The position numbers and the translations under genes were made by a program. The notes beneath the pieces are model-generated. The model saw nothing but the letters and a program-made list of their open reading frames with translations, searched no databases and was not told the origin of the DNA. Shown here piece after piece: positions 35,352 to 43,238 of a stretch of DNA of 64,000 nucleotides. The DNA is from Pseudobowmanella zhangzhouensis (GTDB taxonomy: Bacteria > Pseudomonadota > Gammaproteobacteria > Enterobacterales > Alteromonadaceae): assembly GCF_042662685.1 (NCBI RefSeq), contig NZ_JBHSYO010000002.1, forward strand, positions 398,601 through 462,600, read 5' to 3'. How positions within the stretch are numbered: position 1 is the stretch's first letter; each line of letters starts with the position of its first letter.

Positions 35352-36107
35352 TCATGGGGTGTCGGATTGAGTATTTGCCTGCCCTGCCGGCATGGAAACC
35401 ACCTGAGCCAACTTGGGTTTCGCCCGCCATTTGGGCTTAATCAGGGTGAGCGTCGACTCACGCTTTTTCGCCACAATCACATATACACTGCCGAACAAGC
35501 TCAGGTAACGTTGCAAAAAGGTCTGCACCTTACTGTTGTTACTGTATGCCTTGCTAAACAGCAGTGAACTGAATACGCGCCGCTCGTCACAGACAATGTC
35601 AAAGCCCAGCAGACTCAACCAGTCTTTGATCCGCGCAGCAGTAAAAAAGCGTGCCTGACGCAACAGATAACTGCGTTTTAGCGGAATAAAGCGGGTCAGG
35701 TTGGCCAGACTCAGCGGGTTGTAGCCAATAATCACCACATGGCCATCGGGAATAATCACCCGGTCTACCTCACGCAAAATTTGATGGGGATCACGGGAGA
35801 AGTCTAACTCGTGGGCCAGTACCACCACATCCAGGCTGTTTTCCTGATAGGGCAATTCCTCCGCCGAGGATACCAGCCCGGCTTGCGCGTCCTGATGGGT
35901 TTTCTGACGGATTTTGTGGCGGATTGGGCACGCACTGAGATTCATCTCGCTACTGAGATCCCCCAGCTGTAACAGATGATAGCCAAAAAACTGCCGGCAA
36001 AATCCTTTCAGCACCGTTTCTGCTGCATCACGCACATTCTCTCCCAGTGGCAGTTCTTGCCAGTGCTGAGGGCGGCGCGGTTTTTCAGGCAGGTAGGCTG
36101 GTTTCAC
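35352..36107 (-). CDS. SAM-dependent methyltransferase, YafS-like
   Basis: A 251-residue class I methyltransferase. The usual glycine-rich motif I is weak (LLQLGDLSSEMN); better conserved are ELPYQENSLDVVVLAHELDFSRDPHQILREVDRVI and PDGHVVIIGYNPLSLANL, both characteristic of YafS. It is divergent from gloB with 30 bases between the starts, as yafS is in E. coli. Substrate unknown. The last 25 residues (KPKWRAKPKLAQVVSMPAGQ) are basic and likely disordered. Confidence 0.88.
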   Translation of the reverse strand: MKPAYLPEKPRRPQHWQELPLGENVRDAAETVLKGFCRQFFGYHLLQLGDLSSEMNLSACPIRHKIRQKTHQDAQAGLVSSAEELPYQENSLDVVVLAHELDFSRDPHQILREVDRVIIPDGHVVIIGYNPLSLANLTRFIPLKRSYLLRQARFFTAARIKDWLSLLGFDIVCDERRVFSSLLFSKAYSNNSKVQTFLQRYLSLFGSVYVIVAKKRESTLTLIKPKWRAKPKLAQVVSMPAGQANTQSDTP

Positions 36108-36137
36108 TGAGACTCTCTTCTATGCCACAATAGGCCC

Positions 36138-36941
36138 ATGCAAACGAATCAATCCACATTATCGATTTATCCGCTGCCGGCATTTGATGATAACTATATC
36201 TGGTGTCTGAGCGATGTAAATAGTGCCGCTGACCAGTTTACGGCGGTTATCGTCGATCCGGGCGATGCCGAACCGGTTATCCGCGAACTAACCCAACGCC
36301 GGATTGAGTTGGTCGCCATTTTGATCACCCATCATCATGGCGATCACACCGGCGGAATCAGTGCGCTTAAATCACGCTGGCCCAAGGCCAAAGTCTATGC
36401 GCCGGATAACCAGCGGATTAACGGGGTTGATGAGGTCGTGACTGACGGGCAGATCCTGCAAATCGACGGAATGTCTCACAAGTTTGAGGTCATCGCGGTG
36501 CCAGGCCACACGCGGGATCATATTGCCTATTACACCAATGGCCATTTGTTCTGTGGCGATACCCTGTTTTCCTGTGGTTGTGGGCGCTTATTTGAAGGCA
36601 GCCCGGCACAAATGCACCGGTCGCTGCAACGCATTGCTGCCCTGCCCGCCGACACTCAGGTATACTGCGCCCATGAATATACCCTGGCAAATATTCGATT
36701 TGCACAGGCCGTGGAACCTTCTAACCCGGCGCTAGTCCAATTTGCCCAGTGGGCAAACACACAGCGTCAGCAGGGATTGCCCACGATACCGTCACGCCTC
36801 AGCACAGAGCTTGCGGTGAATCCTTTTTTACGTTGCGCACAACCCAACGTCCACCAGCAGGCCGAGCGCCATGCCGGTAAAGCATTAATCGATGACGAGG
36901 CCGTTTTTGCCGCCTTGCGTCACTGGAAAGACAACTTTTAA
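36138..36941 (+). CDS. gloB: Hydroxyacylglutathione hydrolase (glyoxalase II)
   Basis: Zinc hydrolase that releases D-lactate and glutathione from S-lactoylglutathione in methylglyoxal detoxification. The binuclear metal site THHHGDHTGG is at residues 64-73; further ligands lie in VPGHTRDH, FCGDTLFSCGCGRLFEG and CAHEYTLANIRFA. The 267-residue length is slightly above the 251 of E. coli. It is followed by mltD at a 15-base gap, a conserved neighbour. Confidence 0.96.
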   Translation: MQTNQSTLSIYPLPAFDDNYIWCLSDVNSAADQFTAVIVDPGDAEPVIRELTQRRIELVAILITHHHGDHTGGISALKSRWPKAKVYAPDNQRINGVDEVVTDGQILQIDGMSHKFEVIAVPGHTRDHIAYYTNGHLFCGDTLFSCGCGRLFEGSPAQMHRSLQRIAALPADTQVYCAHEYTLANIRFAQAVEPSNPALVQFAQWANTQRQQGLPTIPSRLSTELAVNPFLRCAQPNVHQQAERHAGKALIDDEAVFAALRHWKDNF

Positions 36942-36956
36942 GCCGTACCCAGAATA

Positions 36957-38642
36957 ATGATAAAAAACAATTTACCTACTGCCATTTCTGCTATCGCTCG
37001 CGTGTCTGCCCTGATCGCCTCAGTCAGCCTGATCAGCGCCTGTAACCTGACCCCGGAATGGTTACGTGCCGAAGAGCAGCAGCAACTGGAAGAACAGCAA
37101 ATTGCCAGTGAACTGGCCAAACAATGTGAAGATCACGCTGAACATGCCCTGGAAGAGACTTGTCTGGTCAGTCAGGAAGGCATTATCCCGACCGAGCACC
37201 CGGTGGATGATATCGAGATCCCACTGAGTACCGATGCCGAAGTCGCCGAAATCACCGACCTTTGGGTGCGCGTGCGCAATCAGCTGAGCTTTGATGTACC
37301 AGACGACAAGCGGGTAACCGAGCAACGTAACTGGTACCTGAAACACCCGCACTATCTGTTGCGCGTAAGCAAACGTGCCGAGCCGTTTTTGTATCACATT
37401 ATCGACGCCATCGAGCAACGCAACCTGCCGATGGAGCTGGCATTACTGCCTATCGTGGAAAGCGCATTTGACCCGTTCGCCTACACCCATGGCCGCGCAG
37501 CCGGTATGTGGCAATTTATCCCCGGCACCGGCAAGCGCTTCGGCTTAAAGCAGGAATGGTGGTATGACGGCCGCCGTGATGTGATGGCCTCAACCCGCGC
37601 CGCGCTGGATTATCTGGAATACCTGCTGAAGATGTTCGATGGTAACTGGCTGCATGCACTGGCCGCTTACAACAGTGGTGAGGGCCGGGTATTAAACGCC
37701 ATCAAATACAACAAGCGTAAAGGCCTGAATACCGATTTCTGGGCGCTTGATCTGCCAAAGGAAACCCGTGCCTACGTGCCTAAATTACTGGCGCTGAAAG
37801 ACATCCTGGTCAATCACCGCGAAATGGACGAAAGCTGGTTTCCCATTGCCAATCAGCCATTGACCGAGCTGGTCGATGTTGGCTCGCAAATTGATTTAGC
37901 CAAAGCCGCCGATATGGCCGGCCTCACGGTGAAAGAACTACACGCACTGAACCCTGGGTTCAATCGCTGGGCGACCGATCCGGATGGCCCTCATCACCTG
38001 CTGTTACCCGTCGATCGTGTGGAAGCATTTAAAACTAAACTGGCGGCGTTAGGTGAGCGCGACCGCTTAAATTGGGTCAGGCACAAAATTCGCTCAGGCG
38101 ACAGTTTGTTGAAGCTGGCCAAGGAATACCACACCACGGTGGATGTGATCCGCAAGGTTAACAATATTAATGGTAATACCATTGTCGCTGGTGACTTTGT
38201 ATTGATCCCTGTGGCGTTGAAATCGCTGGAAAGTTACAGCCTGTCGGAAGAACAACGCCTGCTGGCTACACAGGATAAACGCCGCGCCCGTTATCAGCTG
38301 ACCCATACGGTAGTGTCCGGTGATAATTTCTGGGATCTGAGCCGTAGTTATAAGGTAAACATGCGTTCACTGGCGAAATGGAATGGCATGGCCCCCACCG
38401 ATCCGCTGCAACTGGGGCAAAAACTGGTGGTGTGGGTAGACAAAGTCTCCGACGAACAGCGCAAAGACGCCGTGATGCGCAGCCTGACTTACACCGTGCG
38501 TAACGGTGACTCACTGGCCAAGATTGCCGGTAAGTTTAAAGTCAGGGTGGCAGACCTGACCAAATGGAATCAGCTGGACAGCAAGAAATACCTGCAACCG
38601 GGTCAGAAACTGAAAGTGTATGTGGATGTGACACGTACCTAA
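36957..38642 (+). CDS. mltD: Membrane-bound lytic murein transglycosylase D
   Basis: Outer-membrane lipoprotein that cleaves peptidoglycan. The 561-residue protein has a lipobox LISAC near residue 24, a SLT domain at about 140-290 (catalytic Glu in LALLPIVESAFDPF, followed by GRAAGMWQFIPGTGKRFGL and ALAAYNSGEGRV), and three clear LysM repeats at about 363-412, 440-490 and 505-555 (HKIRSGDSLLKLAKEYHTT, HTVVSGDNFWDLSRSYKVN, YTVRNGDSLAKIAGKFKV). A fourth, weaker LysM-like stretch precedes them (LAKAADMAGLTVKELHALNP). E. coli MltD is shorter with two LysM units. Confidence 0.95.
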   Translation: MIKNNLPTAISAIARVSALIASVSLISACNLTPEWLRAEEQQQLEEQQIASELAKQCEDHAEHALEETCLVSQEGIIPTEHPVDDIEIPLSTDAEVAEITDLWVRVRNQLSFDVPDDKRVTEQRNWYLKHPHYLLRVSKRAEPFLYHIIDAIEQRNLPMELALLPIVESAFDPFAYTHGRAAGMWQFIPGTGKRFGLKQEWWYDGRRDVMASTRAALDYLEYLLKMFDGNWLHALAAYNSGEGRVLNAIKYNKRKGLNTDFWALDLPKETRAYVPKLLALKDILVNHREMDESWFPIANQPLTELVDVGSQIDLAKAADMAGLTVKELHALNPGFNRWATDPDGPHHLLLPVDRVEAFKTKLAALGERDRLNWVRHKIRSGDSLLKLAKEYHTTVDVIRKVNNINGNTIVAGDFVLIPVALKSLESYSLSEEQRLLATQDKRRARYQLTHTVVSGDNFWDLSRSYKVNMRSLAKWNGMAPTDPLQLGQKLVVWVDKVSDEQRKDAVMRSLTYTVRNGDSLAKIAGKFKVRVADLTKWNQLDSKKYLQPGQKLKVYVDVTRT

Positions 38643-38660
38643 ACAAGCTGTACAACCACA

Positions 38661-38689
38661 AAAAACGCCGGTAATTGCCGGCGTTTTTT
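38661..38689 (+). terminator. mltD terminator
   Basis: AAAAACGCCGG / CCGGCGTTTTT with a 6-base loop, then T run. Confidence 0.9.
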
Positions 38690-38802
38690 GTGGGTCAGGA
38701 TTGGTGCACTGACTTTTAGTTAACGCTTACTCTGACAACCCGATATTCGCATGTAATAAGTTTCTCTTTGATATTGACCTCCCTGTCTTATTTTCACGCG
38801 CC

Positions 38803-39260
38803 TCCAGTGCGCGCGAGCCACTTTTCTTTGCTTGTCCATAAGAAAAGTGGCGAAAAGAAAGGACACCCTGCATCAGCCCAATTCCTGCTTTGCTGGTCAT
38901 TCGCCGGTCGCTCAGAGGTAAAGGCTTCGCCCGTTCCCTACGCCCCTTCGCTTAATTTTCTGTCCATGAAAATTTACCGGCGTCTGACTGGCGCAAAACA
39001 GGGGGCTTCTGAAGGGACATAAAGAGCCCGCGCGGAGCGCGATTCTTTTGGCGGCGCAGCCGCCTGAAATGCGACTTAATTTGCCCGACATAAAACGGAT
39101 TTCGTCGAATGGCCTGACAGGATGTCAGGCCAAGGCGCATAGCCTTACAGGGATGTTGCCTTGCGCCGGTTCGAAATGCGAAATCCGTTTTGTGAGGAAT
39201 CAGCAAATTACGGGAGCGAAAGACCTTTTTCCCCTTTTGGGTCTTTCCAAAAGGGGGCGC
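38803..39260. repeat. Palindrome-rich non-coding island
   Basis: Between the mltD terminator and the next supported gene there are about 790 bases without a convincing gene. Bases 38803-39260 are densely structured: CCACTTTTCTT/AAGAAAAGTGG (38818-38850), GGCGGC/GCCGCC (about 39051-39065), a nested inverted repeat at 39078-39209, and competing hairpins CCCCTTTT/AAAAGGGG (39231-39256) and AAAGACC/GGTCTTT (39219-39246). Short ORFs can be read across it, but they follow the palindromes and lack ribosome sites. The 39261-39430 stretch shows nothing further. Confidence 0.65.
39078..39209. repeat. Nested inverted repeat with branched-structure potential
   Basis: Outer arms AATTTGC (39078-39084) / GCAAATT (39203-39209), then perfect 13-bp arms AAAACGGATTTCG (39092-39104) / CGAAATCCGTTTT (39179-39191). 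Inside is a perfect 9-bp hairpin GGCCTGACA-GGA-TGTCAGGCC (39111-39131) and a second stem GGCGCA/TGCGCC. The whole can fold as a Y-shaped structure of about 130 bases on either strand. Confidence 0.75.
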
Positions 39261-39430
39261 CAAGACGGGAGTCGGCGAAAAACGGCATGGATGCCGTACC
39301 GAAGCATTTTAAACGACTCAACAAACTGCGCCATTGGATTCAGTCTGGCATGAAATCTGGAATATGGAATATGGATTAAAAAAGTTTACTCAGTCCCACG
39401 ATATTAAAAACACACATCAATTAAACTTAC

Positions 39431-39823
39431 TCAATAACAATACACATCTATAAAATCATCTACAGGCTTCAATTCCATAGATTTCAACTCTTCTCTATAG
39501 ACAAAAAAACCAGATACACCACAAAAGCTACCATCGAAATAATGAGATGTAATTTGCTCATCGTTAAAACCCAAATAAATGGAGCTATATGGATCAAAGT
39601 TTTTAAATGGAGAAATCCAATATCCATAATGCGGACCCTCTCCCTGATTAAAAATTAAATAACCACTGGTAACTATGGCTTTATTATTAAAACCCTCTGG
39701 ATAGGCAACAATTTTTATAATTGACAACTGTTCAAACTTCACCCCCTTGCCATATGTAAAATTTATTGCAAGAAGATATAAAAACAAACATGGCAACCAA
39801 AAATTAAATTTAATACTTTTCAT
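39431..39823 (-). CDS. AT-rich orphan gene, exported hypothetical protein
   Basis: A 130-residue product with a signal-peptide-like start (MKSIKFNFWLPCLFLYLLAI) and a soluble, aromatic-rich remainder (GPHYGYWISPFKNFDPYSS). The start at 39823 follows GAGGTTGGGA. Base composition is clearly more AT-rich than the flanking housekeeping genes, in line with horizontal acquisition. I do not recognise a family. Confidence 0.6.
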   Translation of the reverse strand: MKSIKFNFWLPCLFLYLLAINFTYGKGVKFEQLSIIKIVAYPEGFNNKAIVTSGYLIFNQGEGPHYGYWISPFKNFDPYSSIYLGFNDEQITSHYFDGSFCGVSGFFVYREELKSMELKPVDDFIDVYCY

Positions 39824-39861
39824 TCCCAACCTCACCAGCATTTCGAACAAACCTACTATTA

Positions 39862-39925
39862 AATAAACGGGGTCAGATCCAAATTACCTCATTTTTCATT
39901 AACCTGTATACACCTATCGTTTGAG
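39862..39925. repeat. Direct repeat copy 1 (AATAAACGGGGTCAG type)
   Basis: Starts AATAAACGGGGTCAGATCC and continues through CATTAACCTGTATACACC to TTGAG. It matches 40696-40760 over its full 64-65 bases with about six substitutions and one indel. Sequence beyond the repeat differs. Confidence 0.85.
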
Positions 39926-40069
39926 TTTCTCCGCCCAAATAAAACCAATGCCATTGCCCAGCCACCAGTTGTTATGATCCCAAATTCTGTCGGCGCTGTC
40001 CCCAATTAACCACTTCACTGTGAACGGATTACCATCTCCTCTGACCAACGCTGCCCAGCCTACTGGCGT
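39914..40069 (-). pseudogene. Gene fragment, C-terminal 51 codons of an unknown protein
   Basis: The minus strand reads TPVGWAALVRGDGNPFTVKW and onward through IWDHNNWWLGNGIGFIWAEK to KLKR and a TAG at 39914-39916. The Trp-rich, balanced composition looks like real protein, unlike the AT-rich surroundings, but the frame is closed by TAA just upstream and has no start. Its stop lies inside repeat copy 1. I cannot name the parent family. Confidence 0.4.
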
Positions 40070-40223
40070 TTAAAGTGAGATTTGGCAATAAAACAGGGTC
40101 ATAATGGTTATTGGAGCGTTCGCTAATAGTAAGCCGGCGATGTTTATCTCATTATTAATTATTTTTGTTCACTTATATTTCAGAATATTAATATCCAACA
40201 CATCTAATCAAAATACTAATGCT

Positions 40224-40649
40224 CTATTTTTTCTTTAGTAAGACCCTGCCACCAATATACACCAAAAGAACAAGCGGAAATAATACAATACCAAATCCTA
40301 AAAATATAATTTCAAGAAAGATTGCAATCAATCCAAGTGACATACAGTAAAAACCTTCCTTAAACGACACCCTTAAGAAAGCGAGATAAGCAGCACCAAC
40401 AAAAATAATAAGAAAGCAGAGGAGTTTTGCGTACACCAAGTCATTATTTTCCCTAGCTTTTTGCAATAACTCTTGCGCTTGTTTTTTTACCTTAACCTTT
40501 GCTTCGCTTATTTCTTGAGTAGTATATGTCTTATTGACAGAAGTGACTTTGTAATAATCATTAAAAACAAGTTGAAATGCTCCTGATAAAGTAAAAGACA
40601 GAAGATATGCGCAAGTTATAAAAGCTATGATGGTTTTGACCTTTGACAA
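40224..40649 (-). CDS. AT-rich orphan gene, membrane protein of unknown function
   Basis: A 141-residue protein with an N-terminal membrane segment (TIIAFITCAYLLSFTLSGAF), a charged helical loop (EISEAKVKVKKQAQELLQKA) and two or three further hydrophobic segments ending in a Lys-rich tail. The start is TTG at 40649 with GAGGT about ten bases upstream. It lies between the two direct repeats, and its base composition is more AT-rich than the neighbourhood. Family not recognised. Confidence 0.6.
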   Translation of the reverse strand: MSKVKTIIAFITCAYLLSFTLSGAFQLVFNDYYKVTSVNKTYTTQEISEAKVKVKKQAQELLQKARENNDLVYAKLLCFLIIFVGAAYLAFLRVSFKEGFYCMSLGLIAIFLEIIFLGFGIVLFPLVLLVYIGGRVLLKKK

Positions 40650-40695
40650 ACTGAGACCTCACATACTAAATTTCGGACATGTTACGCTAAAACAG

Positions 40696-40760
40696 AATAA
40701 ACGGGGGTCAGATTCAAATTACCCCATTCTTCATTAACCTGTATACACCAATCGCTTGAC
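40696..40760. repeat. Direct repeat copy 2
   Basis: AATAAACGGGGGTCAGATTC through CATTAACCTGTATACACC to CTTGAC, same orientation as copy 1 at 39862-39925. The copies bracket the 40224-40649 gene and a gene fragment. Confidence 0.85.
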
Positions 40761-40883
40761 TGAGTAGCTAAGTTTGCCAGAAGAAACGTGTGACTTATTC
40801 CCCCAACATAAAGCCATGAATGCCTATTGCTGTGTGCAAATGACCAAAAGCATCAACTGGATCATAGGATCGTGCCTGCATAT

Positions 40884-40914
40884 AAAAACGCCCCGTTTAG
40901 ACGGGGCGTTTTTT
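40884..40914 (-). terminator. Terminator of the Dcp-like peptidase gene
   Basis: AACGCCCCGT / ACGGGGCGTT around TTAG; the minus strand continues into TTTTTA. Confidence 0.9.
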
Positions 40915-40930
40915 ATTTGCGATTGAACAC

Positions 40931-43051
40931 TTAATCAACCAATCCGCGACGCTTTAACAAGGCGTCTACCGTTGGCTTTTGGCCACGGAACTGCACATAG
41001 TTTTCCATCAGGTCTTCGCTGTTACCCTTGGACAGAATTTCCTTGCGGTACAGGTCACCGTTTTCACGGGTCAAGCCACCGTTTTGTTGCATAAAGGCAA
41101 ACGCATCGGCCGCCAGTACTTCGGTCCACAGGTAAGCGTAATAACCGGCAGAGTAGCCACCAGCAAAGGTGTGGCTGAAGTAATTAGACTTATAGCGCGG
41201 TGCAACCGGCGCATAATCAATACCGTGTTTGGCCAATGCGGCTTTTTCAAATGCAGCCACATCAGTGATGGTCTCATCGGCGCCAATCATGTGCCATTCC
41301 ATATCCAGTAGTGCCGCACCCAAATATTCGGTGGTGTTAAAGCCAGAGTTGAATTTCACCGAGGTCAGCACTTTATCCATCAGTTCCTGTGGAATCGCCT
41401 CGCCGGTTTTGTAGTGCTTGGCATAGTTAGCCAGTACCGACGGCTCAATCGCCCAGTCTTCATGGGCCTGTGATGGGAATTCCACGAAGTCACGGGCGGT
41501 GGCAGTACCTGCCAGGCTCTGATACTTCACCTGTGAGAACAACCCATGGGCAGCGTGACCAAATTCGTGGAACAAAGTCGAGGTTTCGTCAAAGCTCAAT
41601 AGGGTTGGCTCGCCTGCTGCAGGCTTAACGATATTCAGTTCGTTATACACCACAGGTTTGGTATTGTTCAGGAAGCTTTGCGTTACAAATTCACTCATCC
41701 ATGCCCCGCCGGCTTTGCCTTCACGGGCATAAGGGTCGAAGTAGAACAGACCAATGCTGCTGCCATCATCATTGAATACTTCAAACAAACGAGCATCTTC
41801 CACATACAGCGGCAGATCGGTGCGCTCTTTAAAAGTGATGCCGTAGAGCTTTTCCATCGCGAAGAACAAGCCTTTTTCCAGCACGTTATTAAGCTCGAAA
41901 TAAGGCTTCACCTGGCTGTCATCCATGTCGTATTTGGCTTTGCGCACTTTTTCGGCGTAAAACGCCCAGTCCCATGGTTGAACATCACCCTCAACGCCTT
42001 CGGCATGCATAATAGCTTCGATATCCGCCGCTTCCTGTTTAGCGCGGGCAACGGCCATCGGCGCCAGATCATCCAGAATGGCAAATACGTTTTCCGGGGT
42101 TTGCGCCATCTGATCGGCAATCGAATAGCTGGCCCAGTTTGGATAACCTAATAACGCGGCTTTTTGAGCGCGCGCTTTGGTCAGTTCCAGGATGATCGGG
42201 CCATTGATGTCCATTGCACGGCCGGCAGACTGACGCCAGATTTTTTCGCGCAGCGCGCGATTCGTCAGGCTACCCAGCACAGGTTGGCGCGTGGTGTTCA
42301 CCAGTGAAATCAAATAGCCTTGTTGGTCGGCTTTTTCTGCTGCCGCTTTCAGCGCAGCGATATCACCTTCTGACAAACCGTCCAGCTGTGCCACATCCGT
42401 AACTAAAATGGTGTCGTTTTTGAACGATGCCAGAATGTTCTGCGAGAACTGCGTCTGTAGTTTGGTGATTTGCTCGTTCAGCGCTCGCATGCTGTCTTTG
42501 TCAGCATCCGATAAGTTGGCACCGGCGCGCTCAAAACGCTGGAACTGATTCTCAACCAGGCGCAGGTCTTCACCGGATAGTTGTGCACGCTGCTCATACA
42601 CGGCTTTTACCCGCTGAAACAGCGCATCGTTCAAATAAATGTTGTCCTGATGGGCCGATAAAGTCGGCGCAAAATCCGCTTCGATGCGCTGAAATTCATC
42701 ATCAGAAATAATGCTGGATAAGTTAAAGAAGATAGTGGCTGCGCGGTTTAACAGCTCGCCACTTTGTTCCAACGCAAGGGTCGTGTTTTCGAACGTGGCA
42801 GGCTCCGGATTGTTGATAATCGCCTGAATTTCCACATTCTGCTCCGCCATACCGGCAGCAAAAGCTGGCTCGTAGTCAGCAGTGGTGATCTTGTTAAATT
42901 CCGGAGCCTGATAAGGCAGCGGACTCTTTTCCATCAAAACATTGCTTGCAACAGGGGCGCTTGCCACATTGGACTCCGCTTTTTCCGGGTTAGAACAGGC
43001 CGACAAGGCCAGTGCCGCAGTAATGGCTGCAGCGACAAACGTTTTACGCAT
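40931..43051 (-). CDS. dcp: Peptidyl-dipeptidase Dcp-like M3 metallopeptidase, lipoprotein
   Basis: Zinc peptidase that removes C-terminal dipeptides from oligopeptides. The 706-residue protein begins with a lipoprotein signal (ALALSACSNPEKAES, Cys near 19), so it is likely anchored in the envelope, unlike soluble E. coli Dcp. The active site is HEFGHAAHG at about 493, followed by DFVEFPSQAHEDW and the third-ligand region; FAGGYSAGYYAYLWTEVLAAD and LTRENGDLYRKEILSKGNSEDL match Dcp well. It has its own terminator and is a single gene. The name is given for the family; substrate range is inferred. Confidence 0.92.
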   Translation of the reverse strand: MRKTFVAAAITAALALSACSNPEKAESNVASAPVASNVLMEKSPLPYQAPEFNKITTADYEPAFAAGMAEQNVEIQAIINNPEPATFENTTLALEQSGELLNRAATIFFNLSSIISDDEFQRIEADFAPTLSAHQDNIYLNDALFQRVKAVYEQRAQLSGEDLRLVENQFQRFERAGANLSDADKDSMRALNEQITKLQTQFSQNILASFKNDTILVTDVAQLDGLSEGDIAALKAAAEKADQQGYLISLVNTTRQPVLGSLTNRALREKIWRQSAGRAMDINGPIILELTKARAQKAALLGYPNWASYSIADQMAQTPENVFAILDDLAPMAVARAKQEAADIEAIMHAEGVEGDVQPWDWAFYAEKVRKAKYDMDDSQVKPYFELNNVLEKGLFFAMEKLYGITFKERTDLPLYVEDARLFEVFNDDGSSIGLFYFDPYAREGKAGGAWMSEFVTQSFLNNTKPVVYNELNIVKPAAGEPTLLSFDETSTLFHEFGHAAHGLFSQVKYQSLAGTATARDFVEFPSQAHEDWAIEPSVLANYAKHYKTGEAIPQELMDKVLTSVKFNSGFNTTEYLGAALLDMEWHMIGADETITDVAAFEKAALAKHGIDYAPVAPRYKSNYFSHTFAGGYSAGYYAYLWTEVLAADAFAFMQQNGGLTRENGDLYRKEILSKGNSEDLMENYVQFRGQKPTVDALLKRRGLVD

Positions 43052-43187
43052 GGGTACTCCAGATTGTTGTCGTTATAGGTGAGTTCACCAAACTTTTGGT
43101 GCTGGCAATGTAGCAAGTCCATAGCGAAGGCTCAATCAACTGACGTGGTGCGCCAGTGCGCTTGCGGATTTTTTGTACAAAGCCAAT

Positions 43188-43216
43188 AAAAAAGCCGGCA
43201 GGATAACCCTACCGGC
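43188..43216 (-). terminator. Terminator of the NatAB-type operon
   Basis: Minus strand GCCGGTAGG / CCTGCCGGC (one G-T pair) with a 5-base loop, followed by TTTTTTATT. Confidence 0.85.
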
Positions 43217-43238
43217 GCTAATTAACTGGTGTTTTTCC

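Larger units (their letters stand above)
39824..40223. other. Stretch between the two AT-rich orphan genes
   Basis: Contains the first copy of the 65-base repeat and a gene fragment on the minus strand (39914-40069). Around 40087-40101 AATAAAACAGGGTCATA resembles the beginning of the repeat and could be a decayed third copy. Nothing else is supported. Confidence 0.5.

Noticed and set aside
38768..39379. Several overlapping short ORFs in the palindromic island
   Set aside because: They trace inverted repeats, have no ribosome sites and read as low-quality protein in all frames.
38700..40900. Prophage or integrative element
   Set aside because: No integrase, transposase, capsid or replication gene is readable; only repeats and two orphan genes.
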